DNA of 64,000 nt from the NCBI RefSeq assembly GCF_001866005.1, contig NZ_MLQR01000027.1, positions 62,001-126,000 of the forward strand, written 5' to 3'. The stretch comes from Anaerobacillus alkalilacustris (GTDB taxonomy: Bacteria; Bacillota; Bacilli; Bacillales; Anaerobacillaceae). Under the pieces are notes generated by a model. That model was not told where the DNA came from, searched no databases, and saw nothing but the letters and a program-made list of their open reading frames with translations. A program made the translations under genes and the position numbers. Of this stretch, positions 1 to 9,436 are shown piece by piece; positions within the stretch are counted from its first letter, which is position 1, and every line of letters begins with the position of its first letter.

Positions 1-1649
<1,649 letters not shown>

Positions 1650-1867
1650 TTAAAATTTGTGACTGAAGATACACCAACTATAAAGGAAATGATTTTTCTA
1701 TAAGTAAACTTAGCTATACACCAGTTTTTATTGGTAAAAGCCTTAGCTTCACCTATACTATTATCCAAATTTTATACTTTTTAATAGATTGAAATTCATA
1801 ATCGAAAATTAACCTATTCAGCTAGATACAATATTGTGGCGTAAAATCTATAAGTATAAAATAAAAA

Positions 1868-1893
1868 ATCGGGCTCTGAATACAGAACCCGAT
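1868..1893 (-). terminator. Intrinsic terminator of the thiC leader (riboswitch expression platform)
   Basis: An 11-bp stem (ATCGGGTTCTG with CAGAGCCCGAT, one G-T wobble) and a 4-nt loop are followed on the reverse strand by TTTTTATTTT. It lies between the TPP aptamer and thiC. This placement fits transcription attenuation: TPP binding favours the terminator and stops thiC transcription. Confidence 0.85.
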
Positions 1894-1963
1894 TGGATGT
1901 AAGAAAAATCAAAGAAAGCGACAAAAGATATACGTATTCCTGTCAACCTTCTTGTTTTTACTA

Positions 1964-2060
1964 CTTCCCTCCGCTGGTATCATCCAGATCAGGTTCCAAG
2001 GGTCAAAGAATTTAACGCATTCTTTTCTCAATCCAAGCATTATGGACTCCCCTAGTAGAC
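1964..2060 (-). promoter_or_regulatory. TPP (THI-element) riboswitch
   Basis: Read on the reverse strand, the canonical TPP aptamer parts appear in order: the 5' strand CTAGGGGAG, the ACCCTTGGAACCTGATCTGG core, then GATACCAGCGGAGGGAAG closing the P1 stem. The variable P3 arm between them is AT-rich. It precedes thiC with a terminator in between, so high thiamine pyrophosphate should reduce thiC expression. Confidence 0.95.
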
Positions 2061-2162
2061 TTTTCACTATTATCATAACGTAATTCTTATAAAATTAATA
2101 CCAAAACTTACTAAATTTCTAAAAAAAATTTAATTTTTTTAAAATTCACTCTACTAAAAGGA

Positions 2163-2240
2163 TGCCATAATTTATAAATACGAACCACATAAATCTATAT
2201 CTAGTTACAAACGCCCAAAATTAACTAGATACAGTATTCA
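2163..2240 (+). repeat. R4 repeat copy (AT-rich hairpin element)
   Basis: One copy of an AT-rich family of about 75 nt. It begins with a CATAATT...GAACCACATAAA block and continues with TATCTAGTTAC and a complementary partner TTAACTAGATA, which form a hairpin. It lies just downstream of lrgB. Related copies are near 19.6, 26.6, 52.7 and 54.1 kb. Confidence 0.6.
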
Positions 2241-2248
2241 GTAGGGGC

Positions 2249-2938
2249 TTATATAAATAACGGAATGATTATCGGAACAACGACAGAGGTAAAAATAGCC
2301 GCTAACCCCATAGCTACTCCAGCTACGGCACCTTGTAATTCTCCTTCTACAGCAGCTTGTGCAGTCCCTTGACCATGGGAAATCGTTCCAAGTGATAAAC
2401 CTCTTGAAAGTGGGTGGTCAATTTTTGTTACACTCATTAACCACGGACCTATCATCGTTCCGAGTACACCAGTAGCAACAACAAATGCCGCTGTTAATGC
2501 AGGGTCACCCCCAATAAGCATTGAAATTTCCACCGCAACTGGCACTGTTACTGATTTTACACTTAATGAAGCTACCAACTCGCTAGAAAGCGTAAAAAGC
2601 TTCGCTAAAAATACAGCGGCTAAAATCGTTGACAGTGTACCTAAAATCATACCCACTAAAGCAGGACCACTATGTTTCTTAATAATTTCACGATTTTTGT
2701 ATAAAGGGACGGCAAGGCCAACTGTTGCAGGTCCTAACAAAAAAGTCATGATATCTTTTGCTAATGTATAATCCTCAAATGTTAATCCAAAAGAAAGTAA
2801 CACTACAATAATAACTGTTGTACTAAAAAAAACAGGAGTGGTAAAAGGAGATGGATACCTTTTTCCGACTTTTCTAGAAAGGAGATAAGCACCTACTGTA
2901 ATTGCAATACTAAATAGGGTGACGCTCATGTTCAACAT
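2249..2938 (-). CDS. lrgB: LrgB/CidB/PftB-family membrane protein
   Basis: Polytopic membrane protein of the LrgB family (Pfam PF04172). It pairs with an LrgA/CidA protein; in B. subtilis the equivalent pair (PftAB) takes up pyruvate, while in Staphylococcus LrgAB and CidAB influence murein hydrolase activity. The sequence shows alternating hydrophobic segments and the family stretches SLSVKSVTVPVAVEI and SRGLSLGTISHGQGTAQA. An AAGGAAGG ribosome binding site lies 6 nt before the ATG used here; the GTG two codons upstream overlaps that site and is less likely. The reading frame overlaps the end of lrgA, so translation is probably coupled. No LytST-type sensor is adjacent, so the inducer cannot be told. 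Confidence 0.88.
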   Translation of the reverse strand: MLNMSVTLFSIAITVGAYLLSRKVGKRYPSPFTTPVFFSTTVIIVVLLSFGLTFEDYTLAKDIMTFLLGPATVGLAVPLYKNREIIKKHSGPALVGMILGTLSTILAAVFLAKLFTLSSELVASLSVKSVTVPVAVEISMLIGGDPALTAAFVVATGVLGTMIGPWLMSVTKIDHPLSRGLSLGTISHGQGTAQAAVEGELQGAVAGVAMGLAAIFTSVVVPIIIPLFI

Positions 2939-3302
2939 TTTCACCTTCCTTCTTCTTTGCTAGTGTCTGAGATATCATTCCTGTAACATAAATACCAATA
3001 GCAGCACTGCCAATTACAATGATAGCTAGAGTAATACCATGTTGTATAAATAGACTACCAAAACTCATCAATCCAACTGCAATCGGTATAAAAAAGAATG
3101 CTAAATGCTTAATTAATAAAGATGAAGCCTCCTCTACCCATCTTAATGAAACAACACCAGTCAATAAAAGAATAAATAACATTACCATTCCTAATACATT
3201 TCCCGGTATAGGCAAATTGAATGTATTCACTAGAAAATATCCTAACTCATTTAAGAGCCAAAGAAAAAATAACTGAACGATGACTATGAGTGCTTTTTTC
3301 AT
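2910..3302 (-). CDS. lrgA: LrgA/CidA/PftA-family membrane protein
   Basis: Small membrane protein of about 130 residues with four predicted transmembrane segments, the usual LrgA/CidA length. The motif GNVLGMVMLFILLLTGVV near residues 33-50 and the FFFIPIAVGLM stretch near 90-100 are typical. LrgA proteins resemble holins but, with LrgB, act as transport or turgor-related partners (a pyruvate facilitator in B. subtilis). The AGGGGAG ribosome binding site is well spaced. It is the first gene of a two-gene operon and overlaps lrgB by about 30 nt. Whether the pair exports, imports or controls autolysis is not decided by sequence. Confidence 0.88.
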   Translation of the reverse strand: MKKALIVIVQLFFLWLLNELGYFLVNTFNLPIPGNVLGMVMLFILLLTGVVSLRWVEEASSLLIKHLAFFFIPIAVGLMSFGSLFIQHGITLAIIVIGSAAIGIYVTGMISQTLAKKKEGENVEHERHPI

Positions 3303-3390
3303 ACAACAAAACTCCCCTAATAACGTTTAATTAAATTATTTTAACATATTTTATAAACCTAAAAAAACTTGGTTTTTCTAAATATTAAAC

Positions 3391-3441
3391 GAGTGCGCTA
3401 AAGCTAGACAGTTTCTAAGTTAGAACTTTATAAATTCTTCT
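3391..3441 (+). repeat. R1 repeat, isolated 3' end
   Basis: Only the 3' terminal part of the R1 family is present: GCGCTAAAGCTAGACAGTTT followed by CTAAGTTAGAACTTTATAAATTCT. It is nearly identical to the ends of the full copies near 26.0 and 51.1 kb. The 5' part with GAAAAGCGCAAGCGCC is missing, so this is a decayed or partial copy. Confidence 0.7.
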
Positions 3442-3453
3442 GTAAAAAAAATA

Positions 3454-3476
3454 AGAGACTAATTAAAATAGTCTCT
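3454..3476 (-). terminator. Terminator after the AspT/YidE-type transporter
   Basis: AGAGACT and AGTCTCT pair around an AT-rich loop. On the reverse strand the stem is followed by TTATTTTTTTT, a good rho-independent signal for the gene that ends at 3600. Confidence 0.7.
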
Positions 3477-3599
3477 AAATTTCGTGAAATTTCTGATTTT
3501 TCACGGTATATCTCTTATGGTTTCCAATTTTGGATAAGAGTACTCTTCTTCAAAATGTTTATTAGATTAGAAAAGTACTTGTCGAAAGTATTCATTCCC

Positions 3600-5198
3600 C
3601 TACAAAATCAATACTAATAGTTGTGAAGCTATCGAGATAAAAATTAAAGCAATAGGGTAAGCCGCAGCATAAGCAATCGCAGGATCCTCTGTATCTATCA
3701 AATTGTTACAAGCTCCTAACCCTGGTGTACTCGTCATTCCACCACAAATTGCCCCTAATGAATGGATAATACTTAAATGAAATAGTTTTTTTGCAATAAT
3801 AAATGCTGTAATTAACGGAACAATCGTAATAATTGCACCACCAATAATTAATACAAAACCCTCTTTTTCAATGACTTCCACTAAACCTTGACCAGCAGTT
3901 GTGCCCGCTCCTGCTAAAAATAACACAAGACCAATATCCCTAATAACTCGATTAGAAGGTTGATAAAATCTCGCTTTTATTGGTCCTAATTTTCCGAAAT
4001 GACCAATAATAATAGCAACTAATAATGGCCCTCCTGCGACTCCTAACGTCATAGTCCCTAGCCCGGGCAAGTGAATAGGAATCATTCCTACAAGAATACC
4101 GATTAATAAAATGATACTTATTGAGAAAATATGCACATTTACTTCTTGATGTTGCTTTGCCCCAAACAATTCCTGTACTGCTTTAATTCTTTCTGGACTA
4201 CAAACAACAGATAGTACATCCCCACGTTCAAAGCGCCACTTTGAACTAGGATTAAATTCATATCCTCCTCTTTCTAATCTAGTAACAGTAACACTATATT
4301 TTTCTCGTAATTTTATTTCTCGTAGATTTTTCCCAATCATTTCTTGGCAATCAACAACGACACGATGCATCTTTAAGTTTTCTCTAAAATTAACATTAGA
4401 TGTTACTTCTGAACCAACAGCCACCTCTAATTTAGATAAGTCCTCAGGGTAACCCACAGCAATTATTTCATCCCCCTTTAATAGAACTGTATCATTTCTT
4501 CCAAGAAAATTACGATCTCCCCTAATTACACGACTAATTACCGCATTACTCTTAATCATTGATTGTAGTTCTTTTAACGTTTTTTTATGGATATTATTTT
4601 TTTCTATAGCTATAGCCATTTTTTTGAGAGAACTTTTATGTTTAACAGGACTGAGAGTTTTGTGTAAATCTTTGCGTAAATCAACTTTTAAAACTTTCGG
4701 AAACAGTTGAACGAATAGGACAACAGCAATTACTCCAAAAGGATAAGCAATTCCGTAACCTACTGACACAATTGGGTCATTGGTCGCCTCTAGAGCCGCA
4801 GCTAATCCAGGAGTACTTGTCAAAGCACCAGTCATCAAACCAATTGTCAACGGTGCCGAAAGATTAAAAAGCTTACCTACTAAAATGGTCGTTAAACATG
4901 CTATAACAATAATTAAAAATCCTAAAATTCCAAATACTAACCCACTACTTTTAATCATCCGAAAAAATCTTGGTCCAGCTTGCAGTCCTACTGCAACTAT
5001 AAACAAACTTAATCCTAGATTTTGAACGACAGCAGGGATTTGATATCCATAATGTCCTAACACCATACCAAAAAGCAATACTCCTGAAGCTCCCAAATTT
5101 ATCCCCTTATACTCTACCTGCCCAATAAATGAGCCTATAAATAAAACGAAAAAGATAAGTATTAAAGGTTCTGATAACAATGATGATATGCCAAACAT
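3600..5198 (-). CDS. AspT/YidE-type transporter with internal RCK_C domains
   Basis: 532-residue membrane protein of the aspartate:alanine exchanger (AAEx) family, related to AspT, YidE and YbjL. Two homologous membrane halves (about residues 1-165 and 350-532) flank two cytoplasmic TrkA-C/RCK_C-like regulatory domains (about 190-340, with SRVIRGDRNFLGRNDTVLLKGDEI and LREIKLREKYSVTVTRLERGG). Each half carries the family repeat, GALTSTPGLAAALEATNDP and GGMTSTPGLGACNNLIDTEDP. AspT proteins exchange carboxylates such as aspartate and alanine across the cytoplasmic membrane. No decarboxylase is adjacent, so the substrate is open. The gene stands alone with its own terminator. Confidence 0.85.
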   Translation of the reverse strand: MFGISSLLSEPLILIFFVLFIGSFIGQVEYKGINLGASGVLLFGMVLGHYGYQIPAVVQNLGLSLFIVAVGLQAGPRFFRMIKSSGLVFGILGFLIIVIACLTTILVGKLFNLSAPLTIGLMTGALTSTPGLAAALEATNDPIVSVGYGIAYPFGVIAVVLFVQLFPKVLKVDLRKDLHKTLSPVKHKSSLKKMAIAIEKNNIHKKTLKELQSMIKSNAVISRVIRGDRNFLGRNDTVLLKGDEIIAVGYPEDLSKLEVAVGSEVTSNVNFRENLKMHRVVVDCQEMIGKNLREIKLREKYSVTVTRLERGGYEFNPSSKWRFERGDVLSVVCSPERIKAVQELFGAKQHQEVNVHIFSISIILLIGILVGMIPIHLPGLGTMTLGVAGGPLLVAIIIGHFGKLGPIKARFYQPSNRVIRDIGLVLFLAGAGTTAGQGLVEVIEKEGFVLIIGGAIITIVPLITAFIIAKKLFHLSIIHSLGAICGGMTSTPGLGACNNLIDTEDPAIAYAAAYPIALIFISIASQLLVLIL

Positions 5199-5428
5199 TT
5201 TATAACCCTCCAGGTTTAAAATTAAATTTGATTATACCGGTGATTAATTATAGCAGACCTACCAAATAATATTTCTATTTTTTTTTACAACTTAAGTACT
5301 TTTCCTTAATGTAAAGGTTTACTTTTCGAAATTGTAAAAATTATTAGTGAACACCTACCAGCATCTGGTTATATTTGTAAAACATTGGAGATCATAATTA
5401 ATAGAAAAGTAGAAAGGATGTTTTTAAT

Positions 5429-5587
5429 TTGGACCACTTTGATAAGTTAAGCAAAGCTGTTATGAAGGAAAAAATACACGAAAAGTTTCTCACCGGAAAA
5501 ATGGCAACTGAGGAAATGGAAAAAGAAATTCGTAGCATTGGTGAAAGAATAAAAAACAGTAACAAACAACGAAAAAACAATTTGTAA
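5429..5587 (+). CDS. Small charged hypothetical protein (52 aa, TTG start)
   Basis: Short frame opening with TTG, 8 nt after an AAAGGATG ribosome binding site. It encodes a Lys/Glu-rich, probably helical peptide starting MDHFDKLSKAVMKEKIHEKF and ending KQRKNNL. No hydrophobic segment, cysteine pair or familiar domain is visible. An ATG 11 nt upstream is in another frame and stops after ten codons. It precedes mqnB in the same direction with a gap of about 120 nt, so co-transcription is possible. Function unknown; the well-placed ribosome binding site and regular helix-like composition argue for a real gene. Confidence 0.55.
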   Translation: MDHFDKLSKAVMKEKIHEKFLTGKMATEEMEKEIRSIGERIKNSNKQRKNNL

Positions 5588-5709
5588 CTAAGTAAGAGAT
5601 TTAGACGACATGTTTGTGGACTTAAGCCTTTACATGATGGAAAGAAATAAGATACCTTTATAGTGGGATGAATTCTACATACCAATCATTCCGAAGAAGG
5701 AGAAATTTT

Positions 5710-6357
5710 ATGAATGGAAAAGTACTAATTATGACAGCTGTTAAAGCTGAACAAGAAGCTGTGTTACGTGGACTAAATGGTGACAGTAGGTTTGATGTTA
5801 TTGTAGCTGGGGTCGGACAAGTAGCTGCAGCAATCACTACAACAAAAGCACTAGCAACTTCCAATTTTCATGTAGTAATTAGTGCTGGTATCGGTGGTGG
5901 TTTTCGTAATCAAGCAGAAACTGGTTCAGTTGTAGTAAGTTCTGAGATCATTGCTGCTGACCTTGGCGCCCAAACAGTTGATGGGTTTAGTATGGTTGAA
6001 GAATTAGGTTTTGGTTTTTCTCGGGTCTCAGTAGACCGGGAATTAGTTATTAATGTAACGGATACATTAAAGAATTCGGGAATGATTGTTAAAACAGGGC
6101 CCATTCTTACTTTATCTACTGTTACTGGAACCGAGGAAACTGCCCAAGAGTTAGCTGCGCGATTTTCGGGTGCCACTGCTGAAGCTATGGAAGGGTTCGG
6201 AGTTGCCTCAGCAGCTAAAGAATTTCACATTCCCTGTTTAGAAATTCGGACGATCTCAAATCCAGTTGGTCCTCGTGATCGAAGTGCCTGGAAAATAAAA
6301 GAGGCACTAGAAGCACTAGAAAAAGTAAGTTCAATATTACCGGAGGTGCTAAATTGA
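5710..6357 (+). CDS. mqnB: Futalosine hydrolase MqnB
   Basis: Nucleosidase-type enzyme that removes the base from futalosine in the alternative (futalosine) route to menaquinone. Its 215 residues resemble the MTA/SAH nucleosidase fold: KVLIMTAVKAEQEAVLRGL at the N terminus, VIVAGVGQVAAA, SAGIGGGF, and the C-terminal EAMEGFGVASAA and EIRTISNPVGPRDRSAW. I chose the ATG preceded by GAAGGAG at 7 nt spacing rather than an upstream in-frame ATG without a ribosome binding site. Its stop codon overlaps the TTG of mqnD by 4 nt, so the two are translationally coupled. mqnA, mqnC and mqnE are not in the window. Confidence 0.92.
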   Translation: MNGKVLIMTAVKAEQEAVLRGLNGDSRFDVIVAGVGQVAAAITTTKALATSNFHVVISAGIGGGFRNQAETGSVVVSSEIIAADLGAQTVDGFSMVEELGFGFSRVSVDRELVINVTDTLKNSGMIVKTGPILTLSTVTGTEETAQELAARFSGATAEAMEGFGVASAAKEFHIPCLEIRTISNPVGPRDRSAWKIKEALEALEKVSSILPEVLN

Positions 6358-7187
6358 AGATTGTATTTTCACCTTGTCCTAACGACACCTTTATTTTTCA
6401 CGCATTAGTACATGGCTTAATTCCAGGAACCCCTAAGTTCGATGTTACTTATGCAGACATTGATGTAACAAATAAACTAGCTGTACAAGAAAATGAATTT
6501 GATATATTAAAAATATCTTATGCCGCCCTACCGTGGGTACAATCTGATTATGCTTTGCTACCTTGTGGCGGGGCACTAGGACGTGGTTGTGGTCCTCTAG
6601 TTTTATCAAAAGATAATTCTTCTGACCCTTCCGTCCTTTCTGGTAAACGGGTAGCTGTCCCAAGTGAACGCTCAACAGCATATTTACTATTTCGATTATG
6701 GGCAGCCGAGAAAGTGCCTGGTGGTGTAAGAGAAATAGTTGTCATGCCATTTCATGAGATTATGCCGGCGGTTCGCAATGGATCGGTTGATGCAGGCTTA
6801 GTTATTCATGAAGCACGTTTTACTTATCAAACATATGATTTGTCACTCCTCACTGATTTAGGAGAATGGTGGGAAAACGACACTGGTTTACCTATTCCAC
6901 TTGGAGCAATTATCGCCCGTCGCACATTAGATTTAGATGCTTTGGCTAACTCGATCCGCCAATCCGTAGAATATGCTTGGAAAAATCCCGATGCTTCTTT
7001 AGATTACGTCATGTTTCACGCCCAAGAATTATCTCCTGAAGTTGCTCAAGCCCATATAGATTTGTATGTAAATAAATTTTCTGCAAACTTAGGGAAAGAT
7101 GGCTTCGCAGCTGTCGAAGCATTACTTGGTCGTGCTGCAAAAGAAGGGTTAGTTCCAGAGCTAGATTTAAAAGCATTAAAGGTGTAA
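6354..7187 (+). CDS. mqnD: 1,4-dihydroxy-6-naphthoate synthase MqnD
   Basis: Converts cyclic dehypoxanthine futalosine to 1,4-dihydroxy-6-naphthoate in the futalosine menaquinone pathway. The 277-residue protein has the MqnA/MqnD periplasmic-binding-protein-like fold. It starts with the family signature SPCPNDTF (residues 6-13) and contains GGALGRGCGPLVLS and the VIHEARFTY segment around residue 150, which holds the conserved histidine. Translation starts at a TTG embedded in the stop region of mqnB. A terminator follows closely, so the unit ends here. Most Bacillus species use the classical Men pathway, so this pair is a useful lineage marker. Confidence 0.93.
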   Translation: MKIVFSPCPNDTFIFHALVHGLIPGTPKFDVTYADIDVTNKLAVQENEFDILKISYAALPWVQSDYALLPCGGALGRGCGPLVLSKDNSSDPSVLSGKRVAVPSERSTAYLLFRLWAAEKVPGGVREIVVMPFHEIMPAVRNGSVDAGLVIHEARFTYQTYDLSLLTDLGEWWENDTGLPIPLGAIIARRTLDLDALANSIRQSVEYAWKNPDASLDYVMFHAQELSPEVAQAHIDLYVNKFSANLGKDGFAAVEALLGRAAKEGLVPELDLKALKV

Positions 7188-7203
7188 TTATAATTTTATA
7201 ATT

Positions 7204-7236
7204 AAAGTGCATCCGACTATGGATCGCGCTTTTTTT
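7204..7236 (+). terminator. Terminator after mqnBD
   Basis: AAAGTGCATCC and GGATCGCGCTTT form an imperfect stem around GACTAT, followed by seven T residues on the forward strand. Confidence 0.75.
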
Positions 7237-7399
7237 GTCGTTTATAACTTAGCTCACTTTCTTGTTTTCGTAATTTCACCTTCGAGTTTCAAAGATTTAC
7301 TGTCTAGTCCATTACAACGTCCACTCATCCATATTCAAACTATCATCTATTTATTAACTCAAACAGGAAAAAAGCATTGGCACAATGACCACTGCTCCT

Positions 7400-8872
7400 T
7401 TACTGCAATACTTTTTGAGATGTTAATGTTTTTATTAATTCATCGATAGAAGGCTTTGATAAACAGTCATCAACTTTCAAGCCCGCAACTTGTGCTGCTT
7501 GATAAGATTTTCCACCAAATGTAATGATTGTTTTATTAGCGAAATACTCCTTCGAATTAATTTTATTTTCCTGTAAAGTATTCATAAAAACTTCTACTGA
7601 TTTTGTACTAGGAAAAATAACTGTATTCACCATTCTCTCCGCTTCAAGTCGGCGTAAAGTCTCTATCGACTGTTCAACAAATTTTGTTTGATGCAAGGCC
7701 AGATAGTCCAAACGTCTATTAAGTGGTACCGGTGCACGGTCACTTGTTTTACCACCAATCATTAATAAATTACTAGAAAATGATAGTTCTGAATCAGGTT
7801 GAGACGTACAACCATATTTTTTTAAAGCATTTTCAGTTTTTATCGATTTCGCAAAAAACGTTCCTTGTATAGAACGGATATCCATGCCATATAGTGAAAG
7901 TGCTTCAAAAAATAAATCTACACTTTTTGGACACGTAAATAAAATTTGCTTGTAATGAGTAACTTTTTGAAATTTTCTCTTCGTGCTTTTATCAAAAAGC
8001 AAAGACTGAGACTCGAAACGAGGAAATTGAAATACATCTGCACCAAGATTTGTTAATTTTTGAGCAACTTCTCCTTCTCCCGCTGTTGTTCTTGCTAAAA
8101 CAATGCTTTTGCCATAAAGAGTTTTTTTCTCAAACCACTTCAGCTTCTCTCTTAGGGAAACAACTGAACCTACTAGTGTAATAGCTGGATTTTGAAAACT
8201 TTCCTCTTCTGCTTTTTGGCTAATTGTTTGTAGTGTGCCTTCCAATGTTTGTTGATGACCATATGTCCCCCATTGGATTAGGATGACAGGGGTTTGTTTA
8301 GATTTCCCATGTCTTATTAGTTGACTTGTAATATAGTCTAAATTACCAATTCCCATGTAAAAAGCGATCGTATCAATTCCATTAGCTAAACTTTTCCAAT
8401 CAATATGAGGCTTTCCATCTTTTGACTTATCATGTCCAGTTACAACCGCAAAAGAGGTAGCATAATCTCGATGGGTGACAGGAATACCGGCGTACGAACT
8501 TGCGGCAATTCCAGAAGTAATACCTGGCACTATTTCAAATTCAATTTCATTTTGTGCAAGTACCTCAGCCTCTTCCCCAACACGTCCAAATACGCTTGGA
8601 TCTCCACCTTTTAGCCTTACAACTGTTTTGCCTTGTTTACTTTTCGTAACGAGAAGTTCATTAATCTTCTCTTGTCTTACTATATGTTGTTTAGGAAGTT
8701 TTCCGCAATAGATTAATTCCACTCCTACTGGGGCTTCCTCTAATAACAATGGATTAACAAGCCGATCATATAAAATAACATCGGCCTTCTGAATACATTG
8801 TAACCCTTTCACTGTAATTAGTTGTTTATCTCCAGGTCCAGCCCCAACTAGATATACTTTTCCTTTATTCAT
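7400..8872 (-). CDS. Uroporphyrinogen-III C-methyltransferase / uroporphyrinogen-III synthase fusion (CobA-HemD)
   Basis: Bifunctional tetrapyrrole enzyme of 490 residues. Residues 1-245 are a SAM-dependent uroporphyrinogen-III methyltransferase, with VGAGPGD near 9-15, LYDRLV near 34-39, VRLKGGDPSVFGR near 85-97 and GIPVTHRD near 130. It makes precorrin-2, the precursor of siroheme. Residues 250-490 resemble uroporphyrinogen-III synthase (HemD), with a loosely conserved two-lobed pattern. It lies downstream of nirD in the nitrite reductase cluster, where it should supply siroheme for NirB. The precorrin-2 dehydrogenase/ferrochelatase step is not encoded here. The methyltransferase half is certain; the HemD half rests on position and weak similarity. 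Confidence 0.9.
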   Translation of the reverse strand: MNKGKVYLVGAGPGDKQLITVKGLQCIQKADVILYDRLVNPLLLEEAPVGVELIYCGKLPKQHIVRQEKINELLVTKSKQGKTVVRLKGGDPSVFGRVGEEAEVLAQNEIEFEIVPGITSGIAASSYAGIPVTHRDYATSFAVVTGHDKSKDGKPHIDWKSLANGIDTIAFYMGIGNLDYITSQLIRHGKSKQTPVILIQWGTYGHQQTLEGTLQTISQKAEEESFQNPAITLVGSVVSLREKLKWFEKKTLYGKSIVLARTTAGEGEVAQKLTNLGADVFQFPRFESQSLLFDKSTKRKFQKVTHYKQILFTCPKSVDLFFEALSLYGMDIRSIQGTFFAKSIKTENALKKYGCTSQPDSELSFSSNLLMIGGKTSDRAPVPLNRRLDYLALHQTKFVEQSIETLRRLEAERMVNTVIFPSTKSVEVFMNTLQENKINSKEYFANKTIITFGGKSYQAAQVAGLKVDDCLSKPSIDELIKTLTSQKVLQ

Positions 8873-8951
8873 TACGAGACACTCCCTCTAACATCTAGTA
8901 AACTCTTATTACATTTATCTTAGTCTTATTAATGTTTAATTATATTGAGGT

Positions 8952-8997
8952 AAGGCATGGTGGAAAAGCTTGTAATTACATATCCCCACCACGCCTT
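8952..8997 (-). terminator. Stem-loop between nirD and cobA-hemD
   Basis: AAGGCATGGTGG pairs with CCACCACGCCTT (12 bp, one wobble). The following DNA has no clear T-run on the reverse strand, so this may be a weak terminator or an RNA-stabilising hairpin that sets a lower level of cobA-hemD relative to nirBD. Confidence 0.5.
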
Positions 8998-9071
8998 GAT
9001 TTTCACATGAAAATCTACTAGTTTATTATTTTTCAACAATTATTGATAACATTAACGATTAACTCTATTTA

Positions 9072-9398
9072 TTACAGTTGAATAAAAACGTCATCTCCCT
9101 TAACCGTTACTTCGAAAGTTTTTACACATCCCGTATCAGGTTTTTGAACAACTCCATCTTCAAGAGATAATTTCCGATCATGCAGTGGGCAAAATACATA
9201 CTCCCCACTTACGATCCCTTGAGATAAAGGACCTTGTTTATGTGGACATTTGTTCTCTATGGCTTTTACATTCCCGTTAGCTAACTTAAATATTGCTATT
9301 TCATGTCCATTTACGATAACTTCTTTTCCTAACTGTACCGGCAGCTCTGATAGACTTGCAACCTTAATTTGACGATTATTTTTCACAACAGTTTCCAT
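9072..9398 (-). CDS. nirD: Nitrite reductase [NAD(P)H] small subunit NirD (Rieske type)
   Basis: Small subunit of assimilatory nitrite reductase, 108 residues. It carries a Rieske-like [2Fe-2S] fold with C51-x-H53 (CPHKQG) and C70-x2-H73 (CPLHDRKLSL). The usual NirD order of a short N-terminal strand region, cluster loop 1 and cluster loop 2 is intact. It follows nirB by about 40 nt and should form the NirBD complex that reduces nitrite to ammonium. The alternative, a general Rieske ferredoxin, is made unlikely by context. Confidence 0.93.
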   Translation of the reverse strand: METVVKNNRQIKVASLSELPVQLGKEVIVNGHEIAIFKLANGNVKAIENKCPHKQGPLSQGIVSGEYVFCPLHDRKLSLEDGVVQKPDTGCVKTFEVTVKGDDVFIQL

Positions 9399-9436
9399 TT
9401 GAATATCCCCCCAAAAGTTTATAAAGGTACACTTTC

